64,000 nucleotides of DNA from the NCBI GenBank assembly GCA_028015205.1, contig JAPWFG010000020.1:3348001-3412000 (forward strand), written 5' to 3'. This document shows positions 60,335 through 64,000 of this stretch, piece by piece. Source of the DNA: Mytilisepta virgata (taxonomy: Eukaryota; Mollusca; Bivalvia; Mytilida; Mytilidae). The notes under the pieces were generated by a model that worked only from the letters and a program-made list of their open reading frames with translations, searched no databases and was not told the DNA's origin. The position numbers and the translations under genes are program-made. The stretch's first letter is position 1. Each line of letters begins with the position of its first letter.

Positions 60335-60565
60335 AGCTAAAAGTCAATCCTGAATTCGTAACCTGAAGTTGAATATAATTTTATGTAATGTTTTCAGATA
60401 TATATTCATCAATACTTTAATATATAAAACATCAGTTTATTTGATTGCACAATGGGTATGCAATTTTAAGCCTTAAGACTACCGGCTCTTAACTTTCTAA
60501 GCACTTGATATTTTCCATGATCGGCTAGGCAACCACATATAAGCATTATTCAAAGTATGTGGAAT
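60335..60565. repeat. Downstream copy of the duplicated segment
   Basis: One continuous copy of the two intronic pieces at 57842-57925 and 58930-59095, without the roughly 1 kb insertion between them. Confidence 0.8.
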
Positions 60566-61700
60566 TCGATGAACGTATTTATTTATGTGTTTTTTCTCCT
60601 GTCCGTATTATGGTACATCGTTTGCCTTTGCACTCTAAACTTCTCTTACCATGCTTACCTCAACTAAATAAATTAGATCATTCTCCATATTGACTTTTTA
60701 GTGGGATTTGTTGGTTTTCTGTTTCCTGTCGTATATATGTATCATGTGCTCGTGTTTACATTTGTACTTTCAAAATCCGCCAACGTCTCCCAAAAGTTTG
60801 ATGCAGGTTTATGTAGTCTTGGATGGAAAACTATGATCGTGTAAACGGCAGTTTTTTGTTTTTTGTTTTTGTTTTTGTTTTTTTTGATTGTCGAAACTTT
60901 AAATTATGTATGGATCAGTGAAATTGTAATTAATTGTTTGATTGTAATTATTACGTGCAATATTTCATTTCAATTTGGTTTTATAGTTTCCTTCTTCAAA
61001 ATGCTTCGTGGACATTAATTTTATTTCAGAGAACATAATTATATTTGTTCAGATAAAATACGTATGTTCTGACGACGTATATTGAACTTTATTTAGTGAG
61101 TTGGCGTATTTAATGACAGTCTTTAATTTTTATATTTATAGAATACAAATTAATGTTCACTGTGAGGGAATACCTTCATATTCACTTCTTGGTAGCATAA
61201 ATGTGAAATTGTATTTTACGTGAATAGGAAGTGTCATTGAAATGAGTATAAATCTTAATTTATTGTCGTAAATATAATTTTTATTTATTAAAGTGTTTAT
61301 TTGTTTGAGTTTATTTCAGTGTATAAATTTTGGGTCATTTACATGGAAAATGTTAATCCAGCGCTCATTGTGAACAAAAATTTTTGTTGAATCTGAATTA
61401 GGTATTGACAATATACAGATATATTTCAAGAATGTGTCGTATTAGTACACAATCCTCAAAAAGTGGGAAGACAAATTACGATAAAATTAAATGTTGTAGA
61501 GAAATTTTAATTGACAAAATGCACATAGGTATAATTGGGACAAACAGGATGACACCAGAGTAATGATATTTAAAAAAAAAGAAATTATCATTGACCAAAA
61601 AGTTTATGAAACAGCAATTTGCTCTGTTGTTTTGGTATAGATATCACAGACATGAAAGAACCGACGGAACTCTGAAATGTAGATATCATATGCCAAAGAA
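60566..61700. other. Intergenic, no gene seen
   Basis: AT-rich, with a T-rich GTTTTT run near 60850-60890. Nothing else recognisable. Confidence 0.5.
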
Positions 61701-61739
61701 TCTTTTGTAGGAAAAGTGTACAAATGGAAAACTAGATTT

Positions 61740-62100
61740 AGGCAGTCGGAAACGACGGAAACGACGGAAACGACAGCTATTCCCGCACTCTCCAAATGTT
61801 GTATCCCTGTGCATCCTTTTCACAATCATATCATTGAATACAGGCCCAAATTTGGAAAAGTAAAAATTCTTAAACCTTATTGCACATCTGCATACAGTGT
61901 ATGACAATATTGAATAGAAATAACATGTATAAAATGAAAAACGAAAACAAATTTTCCGTCACCAGCTTATAATTCCCAATTTTTGAAATTCTACCCCTAA
62001 AGGCCCCATTTTTGGAAAATAAAAATTCTAGAACCTCATTGCGCATCTATATACAGTGCGTGACAATACCGTCAACAATATGGATGAAGACATCACGAGC
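61740..62100. repeat. GGAAACGAC triplet and diverged 180-bp duplication
   Basis: Three copies of GGAAACGAC at about 61747-61775. Then a diverged pair: GGAAAAGTAAAAATTCTTAA...CATACAGTGTATGACAATA (61854-61911) and GGAAAATAAAAATTCTAGAA...TATACAGTGCGTGACAATA (about 62013-62070). Confidence 0.6.
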
Positions 62101-62104
62101 GTGT

Positions 62105-62318
62105 AAAAAATAAAAATAAAAAGGTGTTGACTCTTTGAAATCCAGAGCAAGTCTTTCTGGGTTTCAAAGAGTCAACATCTTTTTATTTTTATTCTTGCTA
62201 TGCATGGGGTTTCAAAGAGTCAACACCTTTTTATTTTAATTCTTGCTCTGGGTTTCAAAGAGTCAACACCTTTTTATTTTTATTCTTGCTCTGGGTTTCA
62301 AAGAGTCAACACCTTTTT
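62105..62318. repeat. 43-bp repeats with one inverted copy
   Basis: GGGTTTCAAAGAGTCAACAC and the following pyrimidine-rich part occur four times in direct order (from about 62158, 62206, 62249, 62294). One inverted copy precedes them (62116-62141). Confidence 0.85.
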
Positions 62319-62510
62319 AGCTCAGCTGACCCAAAGGGTCAAGTGAGCTTTTCTCATCACTTGGCGTCCGTCGTCGTCCGTTAACTTTTACAAAAATCTT
62401 CTCTGAAACTACTAGGCCAAATGGAATCAAACATGGCCACAAGCATCATTGGGGTATCTAGTTTAAAAAATGTGCCCTCTTGCATGGGTCCTTAACCCTT
62501 TCACCTCGAA
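62319..62510 (-). mobile_element. Truncated hairpin-ended element (family of 21326-22333)
   Basis: Hairpin AGCTCAGCTGACCC...GGGTCAAGTGAGCT (62319-62349), then CATCACTTGGCGTCCGTC and part of one core unit (TAGGCCAAATGGAATC). Minus orientation; the other end is missing. Confidence 0.7.
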
Positions 62511-64000
62511 GTTTTGATAAAAAACAAAACAAAACAAAATACAAACACTTCTTTCTTTATACCAAATTATGAGGGGGTGGAAATGGGGGTACCTTTCTCC
62601 TTTCTCCCGCCCCTCTACTTCCGTCTCCCACCTTAACAACCGTCTTTTTTTTAGATCAATCGATTTTAATACAAATTTGAATTAATATATGACCATATAT
62701 AGGTGGCATAGGTCTTTATTAAAGCATATACTGATTTTACGAACAAGGCCTGCCTCCGACTCGTACGCAAATTAATACACAATGTTGGAATGTTGTCAAT
62801 GGTGCATTGTGCATGCCCAAATGTCAAGAAACTCATTTTTGATATGTATGGTCATGTATGGGGATCATGAAATTAGACATAGTTTTTTATTGTGTCATCT
62901 CTATTTTTCCCTGTCCTCGAGAACACCTTACTTTGTATGGTCAAGTGGATAACGTAAATATTTTAAGGTGACCTGGAAAACGCGTTAAGTACATGTAATA
63001 TTGTTTAGAGGAGGGAGTGTATCTCTCTGACATTGTCAGCATCCCTTCTTTTTAAATTTGTAGAAGATCGTCAAATACTTAGAGGAAACAGATACCCACA
63101 TGTGAAGGCAAACCGGAAATGATGGGGGCATTTTAAAAAGGAAAACGTAACGGAGAGATAATTCCGTTTTGAAAGGATGATTTCTAGAAATGATCGGAAA
63201 TAGCAAAAATGGTTTGGGAAATATAAATGTTGCCTTTTTTCAAAGATTTGTCAATTTATTAGAAAATTTAATATCCAGTTTTTTTCGTTTTTTTTTACCT
63301 CTATTTTTTTTCTACATTAAAGTTCGTCTCCCTTTGATAGTTCTCCCTCCTTTCTCTCCCTTCTCCCGCCCCTCTCTCCTTTCTCCCGCCCCCTTTCTCC
63401 CTGTCTCCCAATACCCTTTCCACCCCCTCAATTATGCAACTTACAGCTCCATTCATTGGAAAGTCTTTAATACTGAGGAGAGTCCACCCTGCTGCTGCAT
63501 AGTTTATATTACATCAATTAATCAGTTTTACTTATTGTTCTTGATTGATTGCTTATTTGTTTATATGACTTATTGATGTATGCTTTGCATTTATTGAATA
63601 AGTAAATAAATTTAACTGAGGATAACGTTGGTTTTTTTCATGAACTTTCCATACGCTTTTGGTATGAAGACGTCGCTTATTGTCGCATTCATGATTGAGG
63701 TTTTGATATTTGAAATTTGGACATGATTATAAAATACGCAACTAATGTCCAAGAAAATTAAAGATTTACACAGATCACTGATATATAAAAAGAAAAAAGC
63801 AATTTTAACATGTGTTACAGTAATTTACCATTCGATAGACAAACCTGTCCTTTTCGTGGTCTGCCAACAGTGAGGGATTTACAGGTAGTATGTAATAAGA
63901 AGTTCAATTTATGTCCATTTGACCAAGAACATATATATTTTGGTGAAAAGTTAGCCTCACCGACCTATATGTAGGACATATCAAAACAAAATATATTCAT
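62511..64000. other. Right-edge region, no gene seen
   Basis: Contains two related pyrimidine-rich tracts (CTTTCTCCCGCCCCTC at about 62595 and 63355-63420). The ORF at 63190-63576 crosses the second tract and is low-complexity, so I do not call it a gene. Confidence 0.5.

Noticed and set aside
63190..63576. 128-residue ORF with Pro/Ser-rich part
   Set aside because: Crosses a CTCCC-type pyrimidine tract; low-complexity, with no splice or family evidence.

Overview
The window reads as AT-rich animal nuclear DNA with small, widely spaced exons, most probably from a lophotrochozoan and, by its repeat types, a bivalve mollusc such as a mussel (inference). Three genes can be rebuilt exon by exon with consistent GT-AG splice sites and reading phase. 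Gene 1 (minus strand, start codon near 23.59 kb, running off the left edge) is an unconventional myosin XVI: an N-terminal ankyrin-repeat region followed by a myosin motor. Twenty-two coding exons give 1,002 codons in unbroken phase, ending in the motor's loop 2 region. Gene 2 (plus strand, 29.29-40.82 kb, seven coding exons, 318 residues) is a complete homocysteine S-methyltransferase with the Cys and Gly-Gly-Cys-Cys zinc ligands. Genes 1 and 2 are divergent, about 5.7 kb apart. Gene 3 (plus strand, 57.48-59.91 kb, two coding exons, 130 residues) encodes a small secreted prohormone-like protein with furin-type Arg clusters and one cysteine pair. I cannot assign it to a known family, and it is the best candidate here for something undescribed. 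Layout: 1-23.6 kb is gene 1, its introns loaded with repeats (57-bp tandem repeats, a 169-bp array inside a hairpin-ended element, two further hairpin-ended tandem-repeat elements and one short one, tRNA-derived SINEs, a TIR element, a 139-bp direct repeat pair). 23.6-29.3 kb is intergenic, with retrotransposon remnants and fold-back DNA. 29.3-40.8 kb is gene 2, with a dead reverse-transcriptase fragment in intron 1 and a SINE with clear target-site duplications in intron 3. 40.8-57.4 kb is repeat-dominated, with no gene I can support beyond one doubtful exon-like ORF. 57.4-59.9 kb is gene 3. 59.9-64 kb holds duplications, short arrays and pyrimidine tracts. The recurring theme is mobile DNA. 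At least nine elements share one plan (terminal hairpin, short inverted ends, often a GACGG-type tract, and a core of roughly 145-170-bp tandem units), although their sequences differ. This resembles what is described for Helitron/Helentron-type non-autonomous elements and bivalve pearl/CvA elements. At least five remnants of non-LTR retrotransposon ORF2 are present. The three genes show no common pathway.
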